Positions 1-6,558 of a stretch of DNA of 49,614 nt are shown in pieces. The notes beneath the pieces were generated by a model. The model saw nothing but the letters and a program-made list of their open reading frames with translations, searched no databases and had not been told where the DNA came from. This DNA is from Legionella maioricensis (GTDB lineage: Bacteria; Pseudomonadota; Gammaproteobacteria; Legionellales; Legionellaceae): the NCBI RefSeq assembly GCF_023618015.1, contig NZ_JAJKBJ010000022.1:1-49614 (forward strand), in the 5' to 3' direction. Both the position numbers and the translations under genes were made by a program. The stretch's first letter is position 1, and the number at the start of each line of letters is the position of its first letter.

Positions 1-75
1 GCTTGTGCCGAGGGAGCTCCTGAAATAGGCATGGACCGCATTTGGGAAATCCTTCGCTTTGCTCTGGATGACGTT
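1..75 (-). repeat. Dispersed hairpin repeat, inverted copy at left edge
   Basis: Read on the minus strand this begins with ACGTCATCCAGAGC, then the GCGAAGGATTTCCC-like segment, and ends in GGAGCTCCCTCGGC. It is the same element found three times in tandem at about 10.27-10.62 kb and again at the right edge of the window. The element is cut by the window boundary. Nothing in it looks coding. The match is read directly from the sequence. Confidence 0.85.
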
Positions 76-105
76 AACAGGTTCAAAGTGATTAGACTGT
101 TGAAT

Positions 106-393
106 TTAGGATAAATCGATTTCGCCGATTGTTTGTTGTTGTATGGTTCTGGAGTTGATAATAATTAATCTAAATAAACGCGCAACAAATTGAGGATCAA
201 TAGCGTATTCTTTAGATAGTAATTTATAAAACTCAAAATTCTTTTTTTCTTGTTCTCTATCAATAATTTGTTTACCTGCCTGTTTTTTTAACTCAGCAAT
301 TTTTTTACACAAATTCTGACGACAAGCTAAACGTTTAATAATATCAAGATCAGTATTTTGAATTTGTTCTCTCAATTGATCAATGGTCGCCAT
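106..393 (-). CDS. Small monofunctional chorismate mutase (AroQ/type II fold)
   Basis: This 95-residue protein fits the all-helical AroQ chorismate mutase domain, which converts chorismate to prephenate in the cytoplasm. The expected active-site pattern is visible: Arg8 in LREQI, Arg25 in the middle of helix 1, Lys36/37, then IIDREQE (Arg46-Glu47, matching Arg51-Glu52 of the E. coli enzyme), and LFRLIIINS followed by QQQ, where the substrate-binding Gln sits. No prephenate dehydratase or dehydrogenase domain is attached. Its ATG overlaps the last 14 bases of the upstream trhP gene on the same strand, and an AGGG Shine-Dalgarno lies inside trhP, so the two are probably translationally coupled. 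TrhP needs prephenate, so a dedicated supply role is a reasonable inference; general Phe/Tyr synthesis is the alternative. Confidence 0.85.
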   Translation of the reverse strand: MATIDQLREQIQNTDLDIIKRLACRQNLCKKIAELKKQAGKQIIDREQEKKNFEFYKLLSKEYAIDPQFVARLFRLIIINSRTIQQQTIGEIDLS

Positions 394-1699
394 AGTCAGC
401 CCTAGGGTTGCTATCGCTCCAATGACGAATTAAATAGCCATGCTCTAATTGATTAGCCTCTTGGAGCTTAGCTGCAATGCGAACAACATGACCGCTACCT
501 GGAGCACGGTTAATTGAATGTCCTTCAGTATTTTCCAGAGCTTCAAGTGAAAAAATATGATTACCGCTTGGGAGCATGATTTCAAGGGTATCACCAATAG
601 AGAATTGATTTTTGACCTGTACCTCAAGCAATTGTCTACTGCTATCATAATCAAGTAACTCACCTACCACTTGCTGCTTTATGCCTGTTTCATTGCGATC
701 TTTATAACTTTGATATTCCTCAGGAACATGACGACGATAAAAACCTTCCGTGTATCCTCGAAGCGATAATCCTTCCAGGGCATCCATGAGACTCCAGTCA
801 AAAGGTTTCCCTGCAATGGCATCATCAATGGCCTTTCGATACAATTGGGTTACGCGGGCCACATAAAAGTCTGATTTAGTACGACCTTCTATTTTTAAGC
901 AGTCGATACCCATTTGGGCAAGTGTTTCGACATGTTGAATGGCTCTTAAGTCCTTTGAGTTAAAAAGATAAGTCCCATGCTCATCCTCTTCCATGATGTT
1001 CATTTTACCCTCACGTTGAGGAGATTGTTCAAATAGAAAAGTTTTAGTTTCTAGATGCGCATTGCCCCATTCATCCTCTGTTCCCTCCTTCACGTCGTAT
1101 TTCCATCGGCATGAATTGGTGCAGGCTCCTTGATTAGGATCGCGGTGATTAAAATAGCCGGATAAAAGACAGCGCCCGGAGTGAGCCATACATAATGCGC
1201 CATGTACAAATACTTCTAATTCGATATCCGGGCATTTTTCACGAATGGCCTGTATTTCTTTTAAAGACAGCTCTCGAGATAAAATAACTCGCTCAAGGCC
1301 CAGAGTTTGCCAAAATTTTACCGCAGCGAAATTCATCACATTCGATTGTACTGACAAATGAACAGGCTGATCAGGCCATTTCTCTCTAACCATCATAATG
1401 AGTCCTGGATCTGCCATAATTAAAGCGTCTGGGCCTGCTTCAATTACCGGGGTAAGATCATCAAGATAGGTATTTATTTTATTATTCTGGGCGATAATAT
1501 TGCTCGCGACAAAAAATAATTTACCTTGCGCATGAGCTTCATTAATACCCAAAACTAATTTTTCATGGGAAAATTCGTTATTTCTTGCTCGCAGACTATA
1601 ACGAGGCTGGCCCGCATACACCGCGTCTGCTCCATAGGCAAACGCTCTTCTCATACGTTTTAAAGAGCCAGCTGGAGATAATAACTCTGGAGATTTCAT
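380..1699 (-). CDS. trhP: tRNA uridine-34 5-hydroxylation protein TrhP (YegQ, peptidase U32 family)
   Basis: The 439-residue product matches E. coli YegQ/TrhP almost along its whole length: the N-terminal PELLSPAGSLK, then GADAVYAGQPRYSLR, the INEAH segment, VILSRELSL, and the Cys-rich FVHGALCMAHSGRCLLSGYF region followed by GACTNSCRW (likely the iron-sulfur Cys set), then EDEHGTY, LKIEGRTKS and RGYTEGFYRRH. It is slightly shorter than E. coli TrhP because the insert after TNSCRW is shorter. The family makes 5-hydroxyuridine at the tRNA wobble position, and the E. coli pathway requires prephenate and Fe-S assembly. It is the first gene of a two-gene unit with chorismate mutase (14-base overlap). 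Despite the peptidase name no protease activity is expected. Confidence 0.95.
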   Translation of the reverse strand: MKSPELLSPAGSLKRMRRAFAYGADAVYAGQPRYSLRARNNEFSHEKLVLGINEAHAQGKLFFVASNIIAQNNKINTYLDDLTPVIEAGPDALIMADPGLIMMVREKWPDQPVHLSVQSNVMNFAAVKFWQTLGLERVILSRELSLKEIQAIREKCPDIELEVFVHGALCMAHSGRCLLSGYFNHRDPNQGACTNSCRWKYDVKEGTEDEWGNAHLETKTFLFEQSPQREGKMNIMEEDEHGTYLFNSKDLRAIQHVETLAQMGIDCLKIEGRTKSDFYVARVTQLYRKAIDDAIAGKPFDWSLMDALEGLSLRGYTEGFYRRHVPEEYQSYKDRNETGIKQQVVGELLDYDSSRQLLEVQVKNQFSIGDTLEIMLPSGNHIFSLEALENTEGHSINRAPGSGHVVRIAAKLQEANQLEHGYLIRHWSDSNPRADYGDH

Positions 1700-1729
1700 G
1701 CTATTAATACCTCGATAGTCAATTAATGA

Positions 1730-2794
1730 TTAAGAAACACAATATTTTTTGGCTTCTTTAAAGGTCATCCATGATTTGTTCTCAAAATCATATAGCTTGC
1801 ATTTCTTAAAAATTCCTAACACATGGCGTAACTTAAAATGATACTCATGAAAATATTCACCATACTTATCTTTTAATGCTTTATGAGCTTGCGGTAAGTT
1901 ATAAAAAGGAATTCTTGGATCTAGATGGTGCGGAATATGTATCATTATATTGTGTAATAATACGCGGGAGATTTTTGAGCAGTGGATAATAGTACTGCAA
2001 TACAAAGCACTAACAGAATGAGACCATTCATTTTTTAAATCAAAGAATGGCATACTGGGATGTGTATGATGTAGGTATACAATTATCGCAATAAAATAAT
2101 TAAAAACAATAAAGGGTAGAATTACTGCGACCGCAACACCAATAAAACCCCCAGCAAAGATATACGCCAAAACTGACATCGCTAGCCCATAAAACAATAC
2201 TATAAATTTACCATTGCGATAATATCGGCATTGTTGTTTGTCTTTACCTGGATTAAAACATAGCATTTGTTCCCACCAAATCCTGCGTAAGTAATGGAAA
2301 GCACTGGTGAAAAAACACCGCTCTATCCGATAAAGAGCCCGTTGAAAAACGGAGAGTGATTGATACTCGGTACGTGTTAACGGCCGCCATATCCAATCAA
2401 TTGGCGAAAAAGAGGCGAACCCATGGTGAACTTTATTATGACCGAAGGACCACATTCGATAAATATTTAATGAGGGGAGCATCGCTATAGTGCCCAATAT
2501 TTCGGAAATTTTGCTGTCTTTAAAAAGTGCCCCGTGTGCTGCATCATGCGCCCAAACAAACATCATTGCCGTGGCTACACCAGCAATCAAACCGCCGATT
2601 AGCTGTAATTTCAGATTAAAACCTGAAAAAACAAGACTCAATCCAAACAAAAACAACGTCAGATCAAAAAAATACCAAAATAGGGCCTTGCCCCGAGAGC
2701 GCTTATAACATTCTTGAGGAATGATTGTACGAGCCACAGAAGATTTTATTTCCTTTACTTGTTCCCATAATTTAAGGGATGGAGTGGATTTCAT
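1730..2794 (-). CDS. Membrane fatty-acid desaturase family protein
   Basis: The 354-residue protein has the three histidine boxes of membrane di-iron desaturases: HDAAHG near residue 84, HNKVHHG near 119, and HIPHHLDPRIPFYNL near 287, plus YLHHTHPSMPFF near 240. Hydrophobic segments before box 1 and between the later boxes fit the usual four-helix membrane topology. Such enzymes use O2 and electrons to place double bonds in lipid acyl chains; the actual substrate cannot be told. It lies 30 bases upstream of trhP on the same strand and diverges from the gene at 3167. Two FNR/ANR-like motifs in the divergent region suggest oxygen-linked control. An unrelated hydroxylase of the same di-iron fold is the main alternative. 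Confidence 0.85.
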   Translation of the reverse strand: MKSTPSLKLWEQVKEIKSSVARTIIPQECYKRSRGKALFWYFFDLTLFLFGLSLVFSGFNLKLQLIGGLIAGVATAMMFVWAHDAAHGALFKDSKISEILGTIAMLPSLNIYRMWSFGHNKVHHGFASFSPIDWIWRPLTRTEYQSLSVFQRALYRIERCFFTSAFHYLRRIWWEQMLCFNPGKDKQQCRYYRNGKFIVLFYGLAMSVLAYIFAGGFIGVAVAVILPFIVFNYFIAIIVYLHHTHPSMPFFDLKNEWSHSVSALYCSTIIHCSKISRVLLHNIMIHIPHHLDPRIPFYNLPQAHKALKDKYGEYFHEYHFKLRHVLGIFKKCKLYDFENKSWMTFKEAKKYCVS

Positions 2795-2933
2795 AAGACG
2801 CTACCTCTATAAAGTTCTGGCTGACAACAGTCAGGATTGCTGACTCAGTACATAAAATAACAATTTTATTTTTTAAAGTTCTTAAGTTACTCAATCTAAC
2901 TTTGCGGATATTTTAAACATTTTTTTATAGATA

Positions 2934-2953
2934 ACCTTGATCTACATCATGGA
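2934..2953 (+). promoter_or_regulatory. FNR/ANR-like box, arm 1
   Basis: The 20 bases ACCTTGATCTACATCATGGA occur here and, in perfect reverse complement, at 3021-3040. The core TTGATCTACATCAT (2937-2950) matches 9 of the 10 defined positions of the FNR/ANR consensus TTGAT-N4-ATCAA. Its position between divergent genes supports an operator. Binding by an Fnr-type protein is inference. Confidence 0.6.
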
Positions 2954-3020
2954 ATATTAAATTTGTTTAACAATTAGACTTTGTGATTTTAAAAGAGGGG
3001 CTTTTTATTATATAAATTTT

Positions 3021-3040
3021 TCCATGATGTAGATCAAGGT
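3021..3040 (-). promoter_or_regulatory. FNR/ANR-like box, arm 2
   Basis: This is the exact reverse complement of 2934-2953, with core ATGATGTAGATCAA at 3024-3037. The two arms are separated by 67 bases, so a regulator could serve each divergent promoter separately or bridge them. A chance perfect 20-mer pair at this distance is very unlikely. Confidence 0.6.
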
Positions 3041-3166
3041 GATTTACTAAAACTGCTTATAGAATAATTTTGGAGTCATGTGATTGATGGCTATAGGTTA
3101 GTTAGAGGACGCGCTTCACAGTTCTTCTCAACAGTCCAGTACGTTTGAAACATGGAGAAGGTTCAT

Positions 3167-3895
3167 ATGTTAATAATACCCGAATTTAGCCTCCCTAGAT
3201 TAACAAAACATCAAAAAACCAGGTTTTTGCGTTATGCGCAACAGGTGCTTGAAGCCCAACAACAAATGATTACTCCAAATGGGGAAAACATTGTTCATTA
3301 TGCGTTGGAGAAAAAAACTCCTCAACATATGGATCATTACCCCAAAGGAGATCGGATTGATCATGACACTGGCGCCCAATATTTTTATCATTGCCATCGT
3401 GAAAATTTTGAAACGGAGGAACATGGACATTTCCATTGTTTCTTGCGTTATAATCGTATTTCGAAACAAATTAGACCAACTTCTTTAGTCGATTGGGATA
3501 AAAACATCGACAATCCAATGACACATGTTGTTGCCATTGCAATAAATCGTTATGGCCAACCTATTCGTTTATTCAGCGTCAATCGATGGATATCTCATGA
3601 GATTTGGTATGACGCGAAACATACATTGAGTTTTATTAAACAATTTAAAATGACAAAAAAAGACAGTTCTTATTGGCAGTTACTGGATAGCTGGGTAGAA
3701 GGGATGCTCCATTTATTTGCCCCGCAAATTCAATGGTTAAATGATGCTCGGGATATAATTATTTCGCATTATAAGACGGTCTATCCTGACAGTAATGTCT
3801 ATGAAGATCCGCGATTGGATTTGTTATCTGAAATTCCAATCAATTTAAACAAGCAAATCCAATGGATATTGGACTTTGAGTTGGTTAAAAATTAA
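3167..3895 (+). CDS. Uncharacterised His-rich cytosolic protein (possibly DUF6969-like)
   Basis: The product has about 242 residues, no signal peptide and no membrane segment. I do not recognise a characterised family with certainty; DUF6969 is a tentative memory-based match. Its most conserved-looking part is residues roughly 50-90, where HYPKGDRIDHDTGAQYFYH is followed by CHRENFETEEHGHFHCFLRY: a cluster of His, Asp and Glu that looks like a metal-binding site. The ATG at 3167 is chosen over the in-frame ATG at 3152 because GGAGAAGG (3154-3161) stands five bases before it and overlaps the earlier codon. It diverges from the desaturase, shares the FNR-like control region, and its 3' end overlaps the convergent monooxygenase gene by four bases. 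Confidence 0.75.
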   Translation: MLIIPEFSLPRLTKHQKTRFLRYAQQVLEAQQQMITPNGENIVHYALEKKTPQHMDHYPKGDRIDHDTGAQYFYHCHRENFETEEHGHFHCFLRYNRISKQIRPTSLVDWDKNIDNPMTHVVAIAINRYGQPIRLFSVNRWISHEIWYDAKHTLSFIKQFKMTKKDSSYWQLLDSWVEGMLHLFAPQIQWLNDARDIIISHYKTVYPDSNVYEDPRLDLLSEIPINLNKQIQWILDFELVKN

Positions 3896-5085
3896 AACAT
3901 GTCGGATTGATGGCCTCCTTCAGTTAATGTTGACAGAATTAATTTTTTTATAGGAAGGGCATGATTGGCTACTTTTAAAAGAACATCGCGTACACCTCTT
4001 ATCATGAGGGTATCATTGGTGAATAACGTTGCGATGGTGTTGGTTGTTATATAAAGCAGTTTAGTTAATTGTCTATGTTCACGTTCGTAACGAACCAGCA
4101 TTGCTTGTGATCCAATAAATGAATTTGATTTTAAGGCCATTTTAATTTTGTTGGATAAATTATTTTGTCCTTGAATGCCAAAATTAAATCCATGCGCTGT
4201 TACAGGATGCATGCCTACCGCGGCATCCCCAAGTAAAGCAAAGCATTTCCCAACAAATTGATTTGCATACACACTAACAAGAGGGTAGAGATAGCGTTCT
4301 CCTATTTGTTTCATTTTGCCATATTTAAAGAGACTGAGTTCTTCAATTTTAGAGTTGAACTCTTCCGTATTCATGTTCATAAAAAGACGAGCCTTATGTG
4401 GCACAACAGTCAATACGACGGAGCACTTGTTATTGCATAAGGGCAATGTAGCCAGAGTATAACCATAATAGAAACATTCATGGGCAATATGGTTATGATT
4501 TCTTTCAATTTCCATTTGGCAAACGATAATGTGTTTGCCAAAATTATTTATTTTCGAGGAGATACCCATTTTCTCGCGAATGGTCGAAAAACGACTGTCT
4601 GCTGCTACTAACAAGTGACCCGTTAATTTTCTCCCATTGGATAAGGTTAAAAATGCTGATTTATCCGTTGAGTAGGCATCAACGGCGCCTACATCAGTGA
4701 TCAAGGAAATATTGCTGTATTGTGTTGCATTTTGAAATGCTGCTTTTCGAATTAGATGATTTGAAACAATATAAGCAAGTTTTTCTTTGCCAACAGCGCC
4801 GGCATCAAAATCTAGAGTATGTGAAGATGCGCCATTTAATACTTTTGCCTGTTTAATTATGGAGATCATATCCATTGGAATATGCTGCCAGACTCCGAGC
4901 TCATGCAGTATTTTTTTTGACAGTGGTGTAATCGCAATATCTCTTCCATCTTTGGCGGGTAACGCAAGATTTTCCTGACTTTGCTGTTCAATCACAACAA
5001 CTTGCAAACCTAGTTTTGCAACAGATGCCGCAAAACATAATCCTACCGGTCCACCCCCTACAATTATAACGTCATAATTTTTCAT
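3892..5085 (-). CDS. FAD-dependent ubiquinone-biosynthesis-type hydroxylase (UbiH/UbiM group)
   Basis: The 397-residue flavoprotein has an N-terminal Rossmann GGGPVG at residues 10-15, a DGRDIAI segment near residue 47, where UbiH/UbiF/UbiM enzymes carry DGR-x-IAL, and the second FAD motif FALLGDAAVGMHPVTAHGFN near residue 285. The ILHELGVW and AKVLNG strings and the overall length resemble UbiM (5-demethoxyubiquinol 5-hydroxylase), but assignment to one hydroxylation step is not secure from motifs. It would use O2 and NAD(P)H to hydroxylate a quinone ring at the membrane. Its upstream region carries an FNR-like motif at 5142-5155, nearly identical to the pair upstream of the desaturase. Confidence 0.75.
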   Translation of the reverse strand: MKNYDVIIVGGGPVGLCFAASVAKLGLQVVVIEQQSQENLALPAKDGRDIAITPLSKKILHELGVWQHIPMDMISIIKQAKVLNGASSHTLDFDAGAVGKEKLAYIVSNHLIRKAAFQNATQYSNISLITDVGAVDAYSTDKSAFLTLSNGRKLTGHLLVAADSRFSTIREKMGISSKINNFGKHIIVCQMEIERNHNHIAHECFYYGYTLATLPLCNNKCSVVLTVVPHKARLFMNMNTEEFNSKIEELSLFKYGKMKQIGERYLYPLVSVYANQFVGKCFALLGDAAVGMHPVTAHGFNFGIQGQNNLSNKIKMALKSNSFIGSQAMLVRYEREHRQLTKLLYITTNTIATLFTNDTLMIRGVRDVLLKVANHALPIKKLILSTLTEGGHQSDMF

Positions 5086-5141
5086 TTTTTCTCTAGTTAT
5101 CTGTCAATAAGGAAAGATAACTAGAATAAAAGATAATTACA

Positions 5142-5155
5142 TTGATCTATGTCAT
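5142..5155 (+). promoter_or_regulatory. FNR/ANR-like box upstream of the flavin monooxygenase
   Basis: TTGATCTATGTCAT differs from the two cores near 3 kb at two adjacent positions only and matches 8 of the 10 defined positions of TTGAT-N4-ATCAA. It lies 57-70 bases before the monooxygenase start. The shared C-T-A after TTGAT in all three sites suggests the same regulator. Confidence 0.5.
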
Positions 5156-5213
5156 ATAGTGGTTATAGCGCTTTGCTACATCAGCATCCTTGTGTTTTCA
5201 TCAACCCCCTACT

Positions 5214-6464
5214 TTATTGACGAATCAAACGGATATTTTTATGGGCCATAGAACACGTTTCTGTAGAACGGTAAGGATTAATATCCAACCCACCTCGACG
5301 AGTATAGCGGCCATAAACAGTTAATGATTCTGGCTGACAGCGAGTCATGAGATCAGTAAATATACGTTCAATACATTGTTCATGAAACTCATTGTGATTA
5401 CGAAAGGAAACCAGATATTTTAATAATCCTTCATGATTTATTTTTTTGCCGCGATAAGCAATTTGCACGCTTCCCCAATCAGGTTGATTAGTTACTAAAC
5501 AATTTGATTTGAGCAAGTCAGAATACAGGACTTCCTCTACTTTTTCCTCTGAAGTGGTTAGAAAATCAGTATTTACTATATAAGCAGAGCATTCGATATC
5601 CAGAAGATCCAGGCAGATACCTGAAAAGGATGCCTGAAGGGCTTGATTGGTCATTTCTGCTAAAGGAGTGATGTTTACAGTGACCTCTGCATCGATGCAA
5701 CTGCTTAAATCGCGACTAATTGTTTGGGTGACTGTTGCAACATCCGGGAAAACATGATTATTAAATGAATTAAAATAGAGTTTTAATGATTTGGATTCAA
5801 TAATAAAAGGAGAATGGCAATCATAAGAAATGACTGCTATTGCAACCATTGGTTTGCCCTTGGGATTGAGCCAGGACACTTCATAATGATTCCAGCAATC
5901 AAATCCATGGAAAGGTAAAAGGGACGGATCCAGGTTGATTTCCTTGCGTTTGGGTGCCCTGGGAATAGCATATAAACGCTCAGGATTATATTGGTTGTCG
6001 TATTCTGACTGATGCCCTAACTCTGACTTATCCGCCATATTTTGATATGTTTTTTTTAATTCCTTACTCATTATTGATGCCTCCAAAATATTAATGATTT
6101 GGGTAGTGCTATACCAGTTTATCGGTTGTCCTGCTGTAATTTGAGTTGCAATATAATTTAATAAAGCGGAAGCCTCATTAATTTGTTGCGCTTGTTTTGC
6201 TAATACTCTTGCTTGCAGAGCTAATGATTCTTTTAGATTAAAGCCTGGATGCTGAATGATGTTACGAATTGTGGCAAGAGAACAGCCGAGGTATTTCAAG
6301 GTTGTTATTTGCTGCAAGCGTAATAAGTCTTCCTGCGAATACAATCTGTAGTCCGCTTCTGTTCGTCGAGATGGCTTAAGCAAATCAATCTCATCATAGT
6401 ATTGCAAGGTTCGAATACTAAGCGAGGTGAGTTTGCTCACTTCTTTAATCTTATAAAATTTCAT
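5214..6464 (-). CDS. queF: MerR-family regulator fused to QueF (preQ0 reductase), with internal QueF start
   Basis: One open frame joins two proteins. Residues 1 to about 125 are a MerR/TipA-type regulator (KIKEVSKLTSLSIRTLQYYDE, then YRLYSQEDLLRLQQI, then a helical linker). The last 285 residues are an E. coli-type QueF, NADPH-dependent 7-cyano-7-deazaguanine reductase of the queuosine pathway: ESKSLKLYFNSFN, catalytic Cys in LKSNCLVTNQPDWGSVQI, EFHEQCIERIFTDL and YTRRGGLDINPYRS. The ATG at 6464 (AAAGGTG ahead) is preferred to an upstream codon at 6503. An in-frame ATG at 6071 sits eight bases after GGAGG (6080-6084), exactly where E. coli-length QueF should begin. Free QueF, a fusion, or both may be made. 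Confidence 0.88.
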   Translation of the reverse strand: MKFYKIKEVSKLTSLSIRTLQYYDEIDLLKPSRRTEADYRLYSQEDLLRLQQITTLKYLGCSLATIRNIIQHPGFNLKESLALQARVLAKQAQQINEASALLNYIATQITAGQPINWYSTTQIINILEASIMSKELKKTYQNMADKSELGHQSEYDNQYNPERLYAIPRAPKRKEINLDPSLLPFHGFDCWNHYEVSWLNPKGKPMVAIAVISYDCHSPFIIESKSLKLYFNSFNNHVFPDVATVTQTISRDLSSCIDAEVTVNITPLAEMTNQALQASFSGICLDLLDIECSAYIVNTDFLTTSEEKVEEVLYSDLLKSNCLVTNQPDWGSVQIAYRGKKINHEGLLKYLVSFRNHNEFHEQCIERIFTDLMTRCQPESLTVYGRYTRRGGLDINPYRSTETCSMAHKNIRLIRQ

Positions 6465-6558
6465 TTTGCACCTTTGATAAGCACATTGAGTGTATTCTAT
6501 CACGTAACGTGAGAGTCAAGACAAAATTAAAAATAATGATGCCGGCAAAGGAACGTGG

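Larger units (their letters stand above)
2795..3166. promoter_or_regulatory. Divergent control region between desaturase and the 3167 gene
   Basis: This stretch of about 370 bases has no gene. It is very AT-rich and holds a perfect 20-bp inverted repeat whose arms lie at 2934-2953 and 3021-3040 (listed separately). No convincing sigma-70 promoter pair could be picked by eye. Confidence 0.6.

Noticed and set aside
3200..3469. 89-codon minus-strand frame
   Set aside because: Antisense to the His-rich protein gene, without Shine-Dalgarno or recognisable motifs.
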